A stretch of DNA of 10,555 bases from Planctomycetaceae bacterium (GTDB taxonomy: Bacteria > Planctomycetota > Planctomycetia > Pirellulales > UBA1268). Of the stretch, positions 1 to 7,991 are shown piece after piece. Under the pieces are notes generated by a model, which saw only the letters and a program-made list of their open reading frames with translations, was not told the origin of the DNA and searched no databases. Position 1 is the first letter of the stretch. The number at the start of each line of letters is the position of its first letter. The translations under genes were made by a program, and so were the position numbers. Location of the stretch: contig DONH01000134.1 of assembly GCA_003509235.1 (NCBI GenBank), positions 1 through 10,555 on the forward strand, given 5' to 3'.

Positions 1-35
1 GAAGCGACTTGAGTGGATGAATCGAACTGAGTCAT
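1..35 (-). CDS. Probable 5' end of a minus-strand gene leaving the left edge
   Basis: An ATG on the minus strand at 35-33 is preceded by AGGAG (plus-strand CTCCT at 44-48) with an 8-base spacer, a near-ideal ribosome binding site. The frame stays open to the window edge and begins M-T-Q-F-D-S-S-T-Q-V-A. Eleven codons are too few to assign a family. The start signal is the whole argument, so this is an inference. If correct, the gene is divergent from the PfpI gene at 573. The competing reading, a plus-strand frame open from base 2 to a TGA at 56-58 (18 codons), has no supporting signal. Confidence 0.4.
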   Translation of the reverse strand, partial: MTQFDSSTQVA

Positions 36-133
36 GGGCAAAACTCCTAATAATGTGATGGCCTCAAAAAGACCTAACAAAGTGTACTCGCGTATAGGTT
101 CTCAACAACTGGTATCGACTGACATACGCCTCT

Positions 134-152
134 GGAGTGAATCCTTCACTCC
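134..152. repeat. Perfect 8-bp inverted repeat, 3-base loop
   Basis: GGAGTGAA, then TCC, then TTCACTCC form a perfect stem of 8 base pairs. No T-run follows on either strand, so it does not look like an intrinsic terminator. It lies about 100 bases upstream of the putative minus-strand start at 35. It could be an operator or a leader hairpin for that gene, but function is unknown. Confidence 0.4.
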
Positions 153-560
153 GTTAAATTCCCTAAAAACGTTACAAAGATAAATGGCAGTTCCGTCTGC
201 ATGCTATCGCAAGATATTGTGGTGTTTACTAATTCGACCACTTGATATGGCAGGGGCGTGAATGTAGCGGGCTGACAGCACACGTCAAGCAGAAAAATTG
301 GAACCCCTATGAACACCCCATTTGGTGAGTTTTGGAACGTCCCGAGAGGCTTTCGAGTAGGCATTTGTTCCGCTCAAAAAGTAGTCCCAAAGAGGGGCCT
401 ATCTGCTTTTTGCCTGGTTGAGGAGGGACACCGTCCTGTCGAGGCAGTGTTTCACTTCATCTTTTTACCGACGCGTTGAAGACGAATCAGTGATAATGAA
501 AAAAGAGAGATGGATTTCGACAGTGGGAGGGAGTCTGAGTACTCCTTGTGACCGGCGTGA

Positions 561-566
561 GGAAGG
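561..566 (+). promoter_or_regulatory. Ribosome binding site that decides the PfpI start
   Basis: GGAAGG lies 6 bases before the ATG at 573 and directly abuts a TTG at 567. The spacing fits the ATG and rules out the TTG as the likely start, so the protein is 179 residues instead of 181. Confidence 0.65.
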
Positions 567-572
567 TTGAAA

Positions 573-1112
573 ATGAGTGAGAATCAACAGATAGCAACAA
601 TCCGTGTCGTTTGTCTGGTTGGTGATGCCTATGAAGATTTGGAACTCTGGTATCCAAAACTACGAATCGAAGAAGCGGGCGGACATGTCACACTTGCTGG
701 CCGGCAGCAGGGGTCTGAATATGCTGGAAAACATGGCTATCCATGTGTAAGCGATGCGGCGATCGAAGATATGGAAGCGGAGGATTTCCATGGAATTCTC
801 ATTCCAGGAGGATGGATGCCTGATAGCCTGCGCCGCGAGCCGAAGGTGCTCCAACTTGTTCGGGACTTTGCGAACTATGGCAAGCTTGTTGCCGCTATCT
901 GCCACGGTGGGTGGATTCCAATATCTGCTGGTGTTTACCGTGGTGTACGAGTGACAGGAAGTCCTGGTATTCAGGACGATCTCATCAATGCTGGAGCTAT
1001 TTGGGAAGATACCCCAGTTGTCGTTGATCGACATTTTGTTTCCAGTCGGCGACCAAGTGATCTCCCGGCCTTTGGATCAGCGATTCTCAGTGTGTTGTCT
1101 GATTTGACATGA
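573..1112 (+). CDS. PfpI/DJ-1 family protein (deglycase/peptidase-like)
   Basis: This cytoplasmic protein belongs to the DJ-1/PfpI superfamily, class I glutamine amidotransferase-like fold. At 179 residues it spans the usual family length. The nucleophile elbow A-I-C-H-G-G-W places the catalytic Cys at 110 and the adjacent His at 111. Y-E-D-L-E-L near the N-terminus supplies the conserved Glu (E21), matching Glu12 of the Pyrococcus PH1704 protease as I remember that sequence. G-K-H-G-Y (52-56), L-I-P-G-G (76-80), P-G-I-Q-D-D and V-S-S-R-R-P-S-D-L also follow that family. Members have been described as intracellular proteases or as protein/nucleic-acid deglycases acting on methylglyoxal and glyoxal adducts; the sequence does not decide between these. 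No signal peptide is visible. It lies 82 bases upstream of the oppA-like gene on the same strand, so co-transcription is possible. Confidence 0.93.
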   Translation: MSENQQIATIRVVCLVGDAYEDLELWYPKLRIEEAGGHVTLAGRQQGSEYAGKHGYPCVSDAAIEDMEAEDFHGILIPGGWMPDSLRREPKVLQLVRDFANYGKLVAAICHGGWIPISAGVYRGVRVTGSPGIQDDLINAGAIWEDTPVVVDRHFVSSRRPSDLPAFGSAILSVLSDLT

Positions 1113-1194
1113 TTATTTCAACGCCATGAGCAAACAGAGCATCAGATTTTGATAGATCGAAATGAAAGTGTTCCTGTAACGATTCAACGTGATC

Positions 1195-2898
1195 ATGCAT
1201 AAAACGACTTTCCAGTCTTATGTTGTTTTTGTTTTGACGTTTATCACTGTCCTGGCGACTGGCTGTCAGCAGCAGTCTTCGCCTTACTTTGGAACTGTCA
1301 AGCCGCGCCATGGCCCAAAAGAAATCTGGATAAATAATTCGAGTGAACCAGAGTGGCTCGATCCTGGCCGATGCTCGGATAGTACGGGTGGTGAGATCAT
1401 CTGGAATACATTTGAAGGACTTGTTCAGGCTCACCCCGCTACCCTGAAGCCACTTCCTGCCATTGCAACGCATTGGGACATATCAGATGACGGACGGGTG
1501 TACAGGTTTTATCTTCGCCCTTCGTTCTGGTCAGATGGTCACCCACTCACAGCAGATGACTTTGTGTTTGCGCTTCGACGTCTTGTTGATCCACAAACAG
1601 GAAGTAAATATGCCAGCAATGGTTTTATTTTTAAGAAAGGTCTGGCAATCAGTCGAGGTGAAGCTGCAGTTAATAGCCTTGGTGTCCGAGCACTTGATTC
1701 ACGCACTTTGGAAATTGAGTTGGTTGATCCCCTGCCATACTTTCTCAACTTCCTGAGTTTCTACTCATTCATGCCCATTCCACAGCACCTTTTTCAAAAT
1801 CTTCAGGAACGTGGTATTGACCAAGATCTGTGGACGCGACCGGAACATGTTGTCTGTAATGGAGCGTTCCAGATGACAGACTGGCAGTTTCGTCAGCACA
1901 TGACGTTTGAAAAAAATATGAAATATTGGGATGCAGATTCTGTCAAACTCGATCGTGTCCGCGTTGCAATGGTGGAGAGTTCGACGACGGCAATGAATAT
2001 GTATGTCGCTGGAGAGTTTGATTGGCCGGGCGGAAGCACGTCCCTTCCTGCTGAATTTATGGATCATCTAGAGAGCTATAAGGATTTCCACCGCCATCCC
2101 TATTTGGGCGTTTATTTTTATTGGATCAATACGACGAAACCACCGCTCGATGATCCACTGGTTCGCCGGGCGCTGTCTCTTGCCATTGATCGTGACTCAC
2201 TTGTTAAACACGTGACACGTGGTGGACAAATAGGCTCATCAGATCTTGTGCCTGATGGTCTTGCTGGATACGAAGGGCTTTATCTTCCAGTGTATGATCC
2301 GGCCGAGGCTCGGCGACTGCTTGCGGAAGCAGGGTATCCAACAGGTCAGGATTTGCCAGAAGTCACGCTATCATTCAATACATCAGAAGGTCATAAACAA
2401 GTTGCTGAAGCAATCCAGGCGATGTGGCAACAGGAACTTGGGATTACTGTGGAATTAGAAAACCAGGAATGGAAAGTTTTTCTGGCAAATGCTGAGCAAA
2501 TGAATTTTCAAATTTCTCGGATGGGTTGGATTGGTGATTATGCTGACCCGTATACATTTTTGGAGCTTCTTACCAGTGACTGTGGAAACAATCACTCAAA
2601 CTGGTCAAGTAAGACTTACGATGCTTTGTTAGAGCAAGCCAATCAACATAATGATCCAGAGGAGCGGCTCAAGATCTTGAGAAAAGCGGAGGCATTTGCT
2701 CTTGCAGAACAACCTTTGATTCCTCTTTATGTGTACACACGAACACAGTTGATCAAACCATATGTGCAAGGCATTTGGGGAAATCACCAGGATAGACACC
2801 CTTGGAAATACATGTGGATCGACGAATCTTTTGAACCGGGCGAGGAAAACATTGAGTCTGTGAACACGCCCCGGAAAGCTATACAGGTGCATAAATGA
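1195..2898 (+). CDS. oppA: Oligopeptide ABC transporter substrate-binding lipoprotein (OppA-like)
   Basis: This is the extracytoplasmic binding protein (SBP_bac_5 family, cluster C) that captures peptides, or another ligand of this family, and delivers them to the OppB/OppC-type permease encoded next. From ATG 1195 the protein has 567 residues. An N-terminal hydrophobic stretch ends in V-L-A-T-G-C, a lipobox with the acylated Cys at 24, so it is probably membrane-anchored. Family hallmarks follow in order: E-P-E-W-L-D-P, an I-W-N-T-F-E-G-L segment, W-S-D-G-H-P-L-T-A-D-D-F-V-F-A, R-R-A-L-S-L-A-I-D-R near the middle, and M-G-W-I-G-D-Y-A-D-P near the C-terminus. A GTG at 1189 is an alternative start two codons earlier; neither has a clear Shine-Dalgarno site. 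The stop overlaps the oppB-like start by 4 bases. Peptide specificity is inferred from the family; nickel, sugar or other binders also occur in it. Confidence 0.93.
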   Translation: MHKTTFQSYVVFVLTFITVLATGCQQQSSPYFGTVKPRHGPKEIWINNSSEPEWLDPGRCSDSTGGEIIWNTFEGLVQAHPATLKPLPAIATHWDISDDGRVYRFYLRPSFWSDGHPLTADDFVFALRRLVDPQTGSKYASNGFIFKKGLAISRGEAAVNSLGVRALDSRTLEIELVDPLPYFLNFLSFYSFMPIPQHLFQNLQERGIDQDLWTRPEHVVCNGAFQMTDWQFRQHMTFEKNMKYWDADSVKLDRVRVAMVESSTTAMNMYVAGEFDWPGGSTSLPAEFMDHLESYKDFHRHPYLGVYFYWINTTKPPLDDPLVRRALSLAIDRDSLVKHVTRGGQIGSSDLVPDGLAGYEGLYLPVYDPAEARRLLAEAGYPTGQDLPEVTLSFNTSEGHKQVAEAIQAMWQQELGITVELENQEWKVFLANAEQMNFQISRMGWIGDYADPYTFLELLTSDCGNNHSNWSSKTYDALLEQANQHNDPEERLKILRKAEAFALAEQPLIPLYVYTRTQLIKPYVQGIWGNHQDRHPWKYMWIDESFEPGEENIESVNTPRKAIQVHK

Positions 2899-3812
2899 TT
2901 CGTCTTCTTTTGCGACGATTGCTGGAACTTGTCCCAACTGTTCTTGTTATCGTTGTGGCGTCTTTTGCTCTTGTGCGATTAGCTCCTGGTTCACCTTTTT
3001 CGAGTGAAAAGGAAATACCTGCTGAGATTCGTCAGAAACTTGAGGCAAAGTATGGTTTTGATAAGCCACTCCCAGAACAGTTTGTTCGATACCTTGGTAA
3101 TCTTCTGAAGGGAGATCTTGGGCTTTCAACAAAGTATCCACAGCGAACAGTCAATGAGATTATTGCAAATGGTTTTCCCGTTTCCCTTACGTTAGCCGCA
3201 GTTGCGCTGCTCTGGTCATTACTTGTGGGCATTACGGCTGGAATCATTGGAGCAATTCGACAAAATACAGTCTGGGATTATACCGCGATGACTGCTGCCC
3301 TCGTTGGCATCAGTGTGCCAAGCTTTGTTCTTGGACCCTTGCTTGTGTTAGTGGTATCTCTTCGGTTGCATATGCTGCCGCCAGCTGGTTGGGGTGACTG
3401 GCACCATGTGATACTGCCAGGCCTCACGCTCGGTACTATTTACGCAGGTTCAATAGCAAGATTAATGCGAGGTGGCATGCTTGATGTTGTTCGAAGTGAT
3501 TTCATTCGTACAGCACGAGCGAAAGGAGTTGCAGAATGGACCATTGTCTGGCGGCACATGTTTCCTACCGCGATTTTACCGGTAGTGAGTTATCTCGGGC
3601 CTGCAATAGCGAGCATGCTTACCGGAAGTGTTGTTGTTGAAAAAATATTTAATGTTCCCGGAATAGGACCCTACTTCGTTGATGCTGCTTTCAATCGAGA
3701 TTACTTTCTTGTTATGGGCATCGTTTTACTTTATGCATTTTTTCTTCTTTTGTTGAATCTTGTGGTTGATGTCTTGTATGGATTTTTGGATCCACGAGTA
3801 GATGTCTCATGA
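2895..3812 (+). CDS. oppB: Oligopeptide/dipeptide ABC transporter permease (OppB-like)
   Basis: This inner-membrane permease subunit pairs with the OppC-like protein to form the translocation channel. At 305 residues it has the usual family length. A first membrane segment lies at about 9-29, followed by the extracytoplasmic OppB/DppB N-terminal region (A-K-Y-G-F-D-K-P-L-P-E-Q around 51-62, G-D-L-G-L-S around 73-78). About five more membrane segments lie near 98-121, 131-155, 171-190, 226-246 and 271-295. The EAA loop that contacts the ATPase is R-T-A-R-A-K-G-V-A-E-W at 205-215. The C-terminus ends in the typical Y-G-F-L-D-P-R. The ATG overlaps the oppA-like stop as ATGA, indicating translational coupling; ACAGG about 7 bases upstream may serve as ribosome binding site. 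An intact EAA loop implies that it still docks an ATPase, although none is encoded nearby. Confidence 0.95.
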   Translation: MIRLLLRRLLELVPTVLVIVVASFALVRLAPGSPFSSEKEIPAEIRQKLEAKYGFDKPLPEQFVRYLGNLLKGDLGLSTKYPQRTVNEIIANGFPVSLTLAAVALLWSLLVGITAGIIGAIRQNTVWDYTAMTAALVGISVPSFVLGPLLVLVVSLRLHMLPPAGWGDWHHVILPGLTLGTIYAGSIARLMRGGMLDVVRSDFIRTARAKGVAEWTIVWRHMFPTAILPVVSYLGPAIASMLTGSVVVEKIFNVPGIGPYFVDAAFNRDYFLVMGIVLLYAFFLLLLNLVVDVLYGFLDPRVDVS

Positions 3813-4714
3813 AATGTATTCAAGTTGGATTACGATCAGATGAGATCGACTCCCGGGCGGGGTCGTCACTTTGGGAAGATGCATGGAAAAGATTGCAGAA
3901 GAATAAATTAGCATGGATGAGCGGACTTTTTTTGGTGCTCCTAGGGATAGGTTGTTGTTTTGGTCCAGCATTCTTGCAGGTCGTTTGGGGTTACGATGAC
4001 CACACACAAAATCTTGCGTATGGTCCACAACCCCCATCATTAGAACACCCTTTTGGCACGGACTTTTATGGTCGTGATCTACTCGCACGTGTTCTATCTG
4101 GAGCTCGTGTGAGTCTTTCTGTTGGTTTGCTCGCAGCTTTTGTTGCAGCTTTAATTGGGACGATATATGGAGCCGTGTCAGGTTATTTCGGTGGGGTTGT
4201 TGACAGTCTCATGATGCGAATTGTCGACATTCTTTATGCACTGCCGTATATGTTTCTCGTAATTATTTTGGTTACGATTCTTGGTAAAAGTTTGGTTTTG
4301 CTATTTCTTGCGTTGGGGGCTGTTGGGTGGCTGCTTACAGCACGTGTTGTTCGCGGCCAGGTGTTGAGTCTTAAAGAGCAAGATTTTGTTTTGGCGGCGC
4401 GAAGTCTTGGAACAACAAATAGAGGCATAATTTTTGAGCATTTGATTCCAAATACACTTAGCTCAGTCATTGTGACGTTTACACTTACCGTTCCTTCGAT
4501 GATTTTGCAGGAAGCATTTCTTTCTTTTCTTGGTCTTGGCGTACAACCACCCCAGCCAAGCCTCGGAAGCCTTATTAATGATGGAGCAAATCAGATGCTG
4601 GTATTTTGGTGGACACTGGTTTTTCCTGGTGGCATTATGGCCACTATGCTCTTTGCACTTAATTTTCTCGGTGATGGAATCCGTGACGCGTTAGACCCAC
4701 GGATGAAAACCTGA
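3809..4714 (+). CDS. oppC: Oligopeptide/dipeptide ABC transporter permease (OppC-like)
   Basis: This is the second inner-membrane permease subunit of the importer, 301 residues, full length. It carries the OppC N-terminal region (S-L-W-E-D-A-W-K-R-L-Q-K-N-K-L-A at 20-35, then the first membrane segment at about 37-58). The family signature H-P-F-G-T-D-F-Y-G-R-D at 80-90 leads into the BPD_transp_1 domain. The EAA loop is A-A-R-S-L-G-T-T-N-R-G at 196-206, followed by H-L-I-P-N. E-A-F-L-S-F-L-G-L-G-V-Q-P-P at 235-248 and the C-terminal D-P-R-M-K are also typical. The start overlaps the oppB-like stop as ATGA. The next gene is convergent, so the operon ends here without oppD or oppF, which commonly follow oppC; the ATPases must come from elsewhere. 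Confidence 0.95.
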   Translation: MKCIQVGLRSDEIDSRAGSSLWEDAWKRLQKNKLAWMSGLFLVLLGIGCCFGPAFLQVVWGYDDHTQNLAYGPQPPSLEHPFGTDFYGRDLLARVLSGARVSLSVGLLAAFVAALIGTIYGAVSGYFGGVVDSLMMRIVDILYALPYMFLVIILVTILGKSLVLLFLALGAVGWLLTARVVRGQVLSLKEQDFVLAARSLGTTNRGIIFEHLIPNTLSSVIVTFTLTVPSMILQEAFLSFLGLGVQPPQPSLGSLINDGANQMLVFWWTLVFPGGIMATMLFALNFLGDGIRDALDPRMKT

Positions 4715-4741
4715 ACCAGAAGACTCTGTAGAGCTAGAAGT

Positions 4742-4779
4742 GCAAAGTCATGTCACTTTTTCTTTGCGTTTGATTTTTT
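4742..4779 (+). terminator. Weak candidate terminator after oppC
   Basis: GCAAAG at 4742-4747 can pair with CTTTGC at 4762-4767, leaving a 14-base loop, and a run of six T follows at 4774-4779. The stem is short and partly AT, and it overlaps the 3' end of the convergent sulfatase gene. The convergent stop codons are only 38 bases apart, so some termination signal is expected here, but this one is marginal. Confidence 0.25.
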
Positions 4780-6513
4780 CTTGGGGCGAATTTTATCCCA
4801 AGAAATGACCTTTGCTCGAGCAGCATAGGCGTCCCATGCCTCAGCCATGCTTTTCGTACGGTTGGCATGCTCCTGTGAAAGATCATGCTGTTCGGATCGA
4901 TCACTGGAAATATCATAGAGTTCCCAAGGCTGATTAAATCCAGCGACCAACTTCCAGTTTCCATCTCGAATTGCTCGGTTACCCTCATGTTCCCAATAGA
5001 TTTTTCGATTTGGTAATGTCTTTTTCTGAAAGAGTGGTTGCAGACTCAGTCCTTCAAGGGGAGTTTTATTTTTTGGGTAGTCTGCATCAGCAACATCAAT
5101 GGCAGTTGCCATAATGTCAATAAGATGACCGGGTGTTCCTTCCATTCGACCAGGGTCAACAATGCCGTCTGGCCAGTGAACAATGAGTGGTGTTGCAATA
5201 CCACCTTCATGGACCCAGTGCTTGTACTTTCGAAAGGGTGTATTGGAGACAGTCGCCCAAGCTTGACCATACCCAATATAGGTATCAGCGGGACCTGCCA
5301 AGACACCTTTGCCTTGTCGAACGGGGTACCCGTTACGAGTCTGTTTTGGAATCATGTCAACCTGGAGTGTGTCAGCTTTCATAGGAGGGAGTGGCGGTGT
5401 TGACGCTCTTGGTTTTCCAATACTCCGTCGGCCCATTCCCTCTGCGCAGCCACCGTTATCTTGCATATAGCAGACCAGTGTGTTGTTGAATTGATTCGTG
5501 GTTTCAAGAGCATGTACGATTCTTCCAATACCCTGATCCATCGAGTCAACCATGGCGGCATAAACCTCCATATTTCGTTCATCCCACGGCCAATATTCAC
5601 CGTGCTCACCCCATTGCCCCTCGAGGGGCCAGAGTGTTGTGGAATCCTCCGTCACAAGACCGTGATGGAGCATCTTTTGATAACGATCTGCTCGAATCGT
5701 TGAGTAACCTTCTTTGTAACGACCTTTATATTTTGCAAGATCTTTTTCTTTTGCATGCATTGGCCAGTGGGCGGCAGTAAAAGCGACATACATAAAAAAA
5801 GGTTTTGTCTGATCGTGCTCACGAATAAAACGGACGGCATGGTCAGCGATTGCATCGGTGTAATAGTATGAATCTGGTTTGTAGGAGGGGTCAGCGTAGG
5901 GTGAAATCAAGGTGTTATCCCTGACCAAAGTATTTGGATCAAAGAAACTTCCGGCACCGTGAATCGTTCCGTAGAATCGGTCGAATCCTCGCTGAATAGG
6001 CCAGTTTTTTTTGTCTTCAGCTTTTTTGGGTGAGAGTCCGTGTGTGACGTGCCATTTACCAGCCATGTAATTCTGATAGCCGGCAGGCTGCAGGGCCTCA
6101 GCAATTGTGTAGCAGTTGCTAGCAAATTCTCCACGATAGCCTGGGAACCCCCTGTCATCCATCATATGACCGATACCAGCCTGGTGAGGATACAAACCAG
6201 ACAGCAAGCTTGCTCGTGTTGGGCAGCAGCGACCCGTGTTATAGAACTGTGTGAATCGAACACCTTCCCGTGCAAGTCGATCTAAGGTGGGAGTTTCAAT
6301 TTCACCACCGTAACATCCGATATCGGAATATCCCATGTCGTCGGAGAGAATCACAAGGATATTAGGCTGATTATCAGCACGCACAGACCGTGCAAGGCAG
6401 CCCATAAAGAGACCAATTGTCAGGCATGCACCGACTCGAAGAAAGGCACCTACGCAGAAGTTCGAAAGTCTACACTGACACATTTGGGAAGTTGTTCTGT
6501 TATACGCAGTCAT
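4753..6513 (-). CDS. Secreted arylsulfatase-type sulfatase (formylglycine, CCPTR)
   Basis: This is a type I sulfatase (alkaline phosphatase superfamily) that hydrolyses sulfate esters, probably on a glycan, outside the cytoplasm. From the chosen ATG it has 586 residues. Numbered from that start, the metal-binding Asp pair is S-D-D-M-G-Y at 57-62. The formylglycine motif C-C-P-T-R-A-S-L-L-S-G has its modified Cys at 96 and Arg at 100. G-K-W-H gives Lys153 and His155, A-A-H-W-P-M-H gives His249, and Q-D-N-G-G gives Asp352 and Asn353. Every expected active-site position is present. An N-terminal hydrophobic segment ending near V-R-A-D-N is a likely signal peptide. The C-terminus is a Lys-rich tail. 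A GTG 5 codons earlier (6528) has no upstream ribosome site, whereas the ATG at 6513 has GAGG (6526-6523) with 9-base spacing. It is the last gene of the three-gene operon, 36 bases after the other sulfatase. The exact substrate cannot be read from sequence. Confidence 0.95.
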   Translation of the reverse strand: MTAYNRTTSQMCQCRLSNFCVGAFLRVGACLTIGLFMGCLARSVRADNQPNILVILSDDMGYSDIGCYGGEIETPTLDRLAREGVRFTQFYNTGRCCPTRASLLSGLYPHQAGIGHMMDDRGFPGYRGEFASNCYTIAEALQPAGYQNYMAGKWHVTHGLSPKKAEDKKNWPIQRGFDRFYGTIHGAGSFFDPNTLVRDNTLISPYADPSYKPDSYYYTDAIADHAVRFIREHDQTKPFFMYVAFTAAHWPMHAKEKDLAKYKGRYKEGYSTIRADRYQKMLHHGLVTEDSTTLWPLEGQWGEHGEYWPWDERNMEVYAAMVDSMDQGIGRIVHALETTNQFNNTLVCYMQDNGGCAEGMGRRSIGKPRASTPPLPPMKADTLQVDMIPKQTRNGYPVRQGKGVLAGPADTYIGYGQAWATVSNTPFRKYKHWVHEGGIATPLIVHWPDGIVDPGRMEGTPGHLIDIMATAIDVADADYPKNKTPLEGLSLQPLFQKKTLPNRKIYWEHEGNRAIRDGNWKLVAGFNQPWELYDISSDRSEQHDLSQEHANRTKSMAEAWDAYAARAKVISWDKIRPKKKSNAKKK

Positions 6514-6549
6514 CAGTTTAAACCTCACGCAAAGGAATATTAAGAGTGT

Positions 6550-7980
6550 TTAGTGCTTCTGAATAAAAGCTTTTTCTGTGGCGACTGGATCACTGTCATC
6601 CCAGCGTTCTAGCCAATTCCGAAGTGCCTTTTGAAGCTTTTGGAATATTTGCTTATCGCCGTTCGACCCTGCAAGATTCTGAAGCTCGTGTGGATCAGCT
6701 TTTCGATCATAAAGAGCCCATTCGGGTCGATGATGAAGACGATGGACCAGAGCCTTATTACGAGCATTTGGTTGTTTATGAGACCATTCTACCCACGAGG
6801 CGGCGACATCAGGGTATTTGTCAGTCTGTCCATTGGCAGTCCACTGAAGAGCCTGCGTCAATGTTACGTTGGATGTGATGTCCTGATACTGCGGTGACCA
6901 GATCAGGGTATATCTGTCATCACGAATTGAACGAATTGGATAGTTCCGTGTTTTATTATCGAGAATGTTGCAATTCGTAAATGCCCCGAAAGCATATTGA
7001 TGGACAACGGTGTCGCCACCCGTCCAGTTCGCCCACTGGCTTATTCCATCGAATGTCCACTTATCTGCATCACCCCCAGCTGCCTCAAGAAGAGTCGGTG
7101 CAATATCGGCAATCCATGCCATGTTGTTATTGTGTGTTCCCGCTGGAATGACCCCTGGCAGAGCAGCAATCACGCCTACAGACAAGCCACTATCAAAACA
7201 TGTCCATTTTGAGAACGGGAATGCATTACCTTGCTCTGAGCAAAAAATAATCAAGGTATTCTGAGCAACGTCTTCATTCTCAAGAATTTCTCGAAGCCGT
7301 CCTAACAGTGAGTCGAGGTTGGTGACTTCAGCAAGATGAGCCCCTAGTTGTTGCTTGTACTGAGACGTTCCAAGCGCATCATGTGGCGTTTGAATCGTAT
7401 CGGAAGAATACCGACTACGATCACCATGTGTGTATGGTCCATGGCCGTCGTTCGAAGCCACAACAAGACAGAAAGGGGCTTTTGCACGAACAGCTTTTTG
7501 AATGTATGCCTCTGCACGTAGTACGGCATCGTCATTTGCATCACGGTCTTTTGGAAGATCACCAAGGTCGTCAAAAGGGTAGGCATCTCGTGGCCCAATA
7601 TGTTTTTTACCCAGTAATCCGACATGGTAACCGAGTGGCTGTAAATAATGGGGCAAACTTTTGGTGCCAGCAACAGATTTTGAATGATTTGGCATCGCTC
7701 CGGTACGCCAGGCACACTGACCACTGAAAAATTCCTGTCGAAACGGTGCACACATCGCAACATTGGCATAGACACAATCGAGCCGTACGCCATCAAGAGC
7801 AAGCTCGTCGATATGAGGTGTATGTGCCTGACCATCCCATGGGCCAAGCGAGGACTTATCAATGTCATCGCCTAGAAGAATCAAGATGTTTAGTGGGTCT
7901 GCAGCATCTGCTACGGGGTGTAGGTTTCCAAGAAATAACGTAGAGACGATCGAACATAGAAACAACAGGCATGACTTCAT
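6550..7980 (-). CDS. Divergent secreted sulfatase (CAPFR motif)
   Basis: This 476-residue sulfatase-family protein belongs to a heparan N-sulfatase-like branch common in planctomycetes. A signal peptide at about 1-26 ends in V-A-D-A-A. The first metal site is G-D-D at 37-39. The formylglycine motif is C-A-P-F-R with Cys77 and Arg81, followed by Q-E-F-F-S-G and P-N-H-S (97-100). G-K-K-H gives Lys125 and His127, and G-H-G-P provides a candidate catalytic His180. The second metal site reads C-S-E-Q-G at 247-251 in place of the usual D-N-G or D-H-G, followed by F-P-F-S-K-W-T. The core CxPxR needed for formylglycine conversion is kept, but Phe occupies a position usually held by Ser or Thr. The C-terminus has the family's W-A-L-Y-D-R-K-A-D-P-H-E-L-Q-N-L. 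It starts 11 bases after the DUF1080 gene stops, and an AAGAGA lies 7 bases before its ATG. It is probably catalytic; the substrate is unknown. Confidence 0.92.
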   Translation of the reverse strand: MKSCLLFLCSIVSTLFLGNLHPVADAADPLNILILLGDDIDKSSLGPWDGQAHTPHIDELALDGVRLDCVYANVAMCAPFRQEFFSGQCAWRTGAMPNHSKSVAGTKSLPHYLQPLGYHVGLLGKKHIGPRDAYPFDDLGDLPKDRDANDDAVLRAEAYIQKAVRAKAPFCLVVASNDGHGPYTHGDRSRYSSDTIQTPHDALGTSQYKQQLGAHLAEVTNLDSLLGRLREILENEDVAQNTLIIFCSEQGNAFPFSKWTCFDSGLSVGVIAALPGVIPAGTHNNNMAWIADIAPTLLEAAGGDADKWTFDGISQWANWTGGDTVVHQYAFGAFTNCNILDNKTRNYPIRSIRDDRYTLIWSPQYQDITSNVTLTQALQWTANGQTDKYPDVAASWVEWSHKQPNARNKALVHRLHHRPEWALYDRKADPHELQNLAGSNGDKQIFQKLQKALRNWLERWDDSDPVATEKAFIQKH

Positions 7981-7991
7981 AAAATGTTCTC

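Larger units (their letters stand above)
36..572. other. Long apparently non-coding divergent intergenic region
   Basis: This stretch of about 540 bases holds no recognisable gene. A 72-codon minus-strand frame (364-146) has no family resemblance I can see and only a weak GGA upstream of its start. A perfect 8-bp inverted repeat at 134-152 and an 8-base palindrome GAGTACTC at 537-544 are the only structures I can point to. I found no convincing -35/-10 pair in either direction. It presumably carries the promoters of the left-edge gene and of the PfpI-opp block. Confidence 0.5.

Noticed and set aside
146..364. Minus-strand 72-codon frame as a small protein gene.
   Set aside because: No recognisable family, no clear signal peptide or domain, and only a weak GGA before the start. 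Its stop falls inside a hairpin. Kept only as a possibility in the intergenic entry.
660..1034. Minus-strand 124-codon frame antisense to the PfpI gene.
   Set aside because: It lies wholly inside a gene with clear family motifs and shows no family features of its own; it is a shadow frame.
7344..7868. A 174-codon minus-strand frame overlapping the divergent sulfatase.
   Set aside because: Same strand but another frame of a well-supported gene; its sequence has no motifs and mirrors the codon pattern of the sulfatase.
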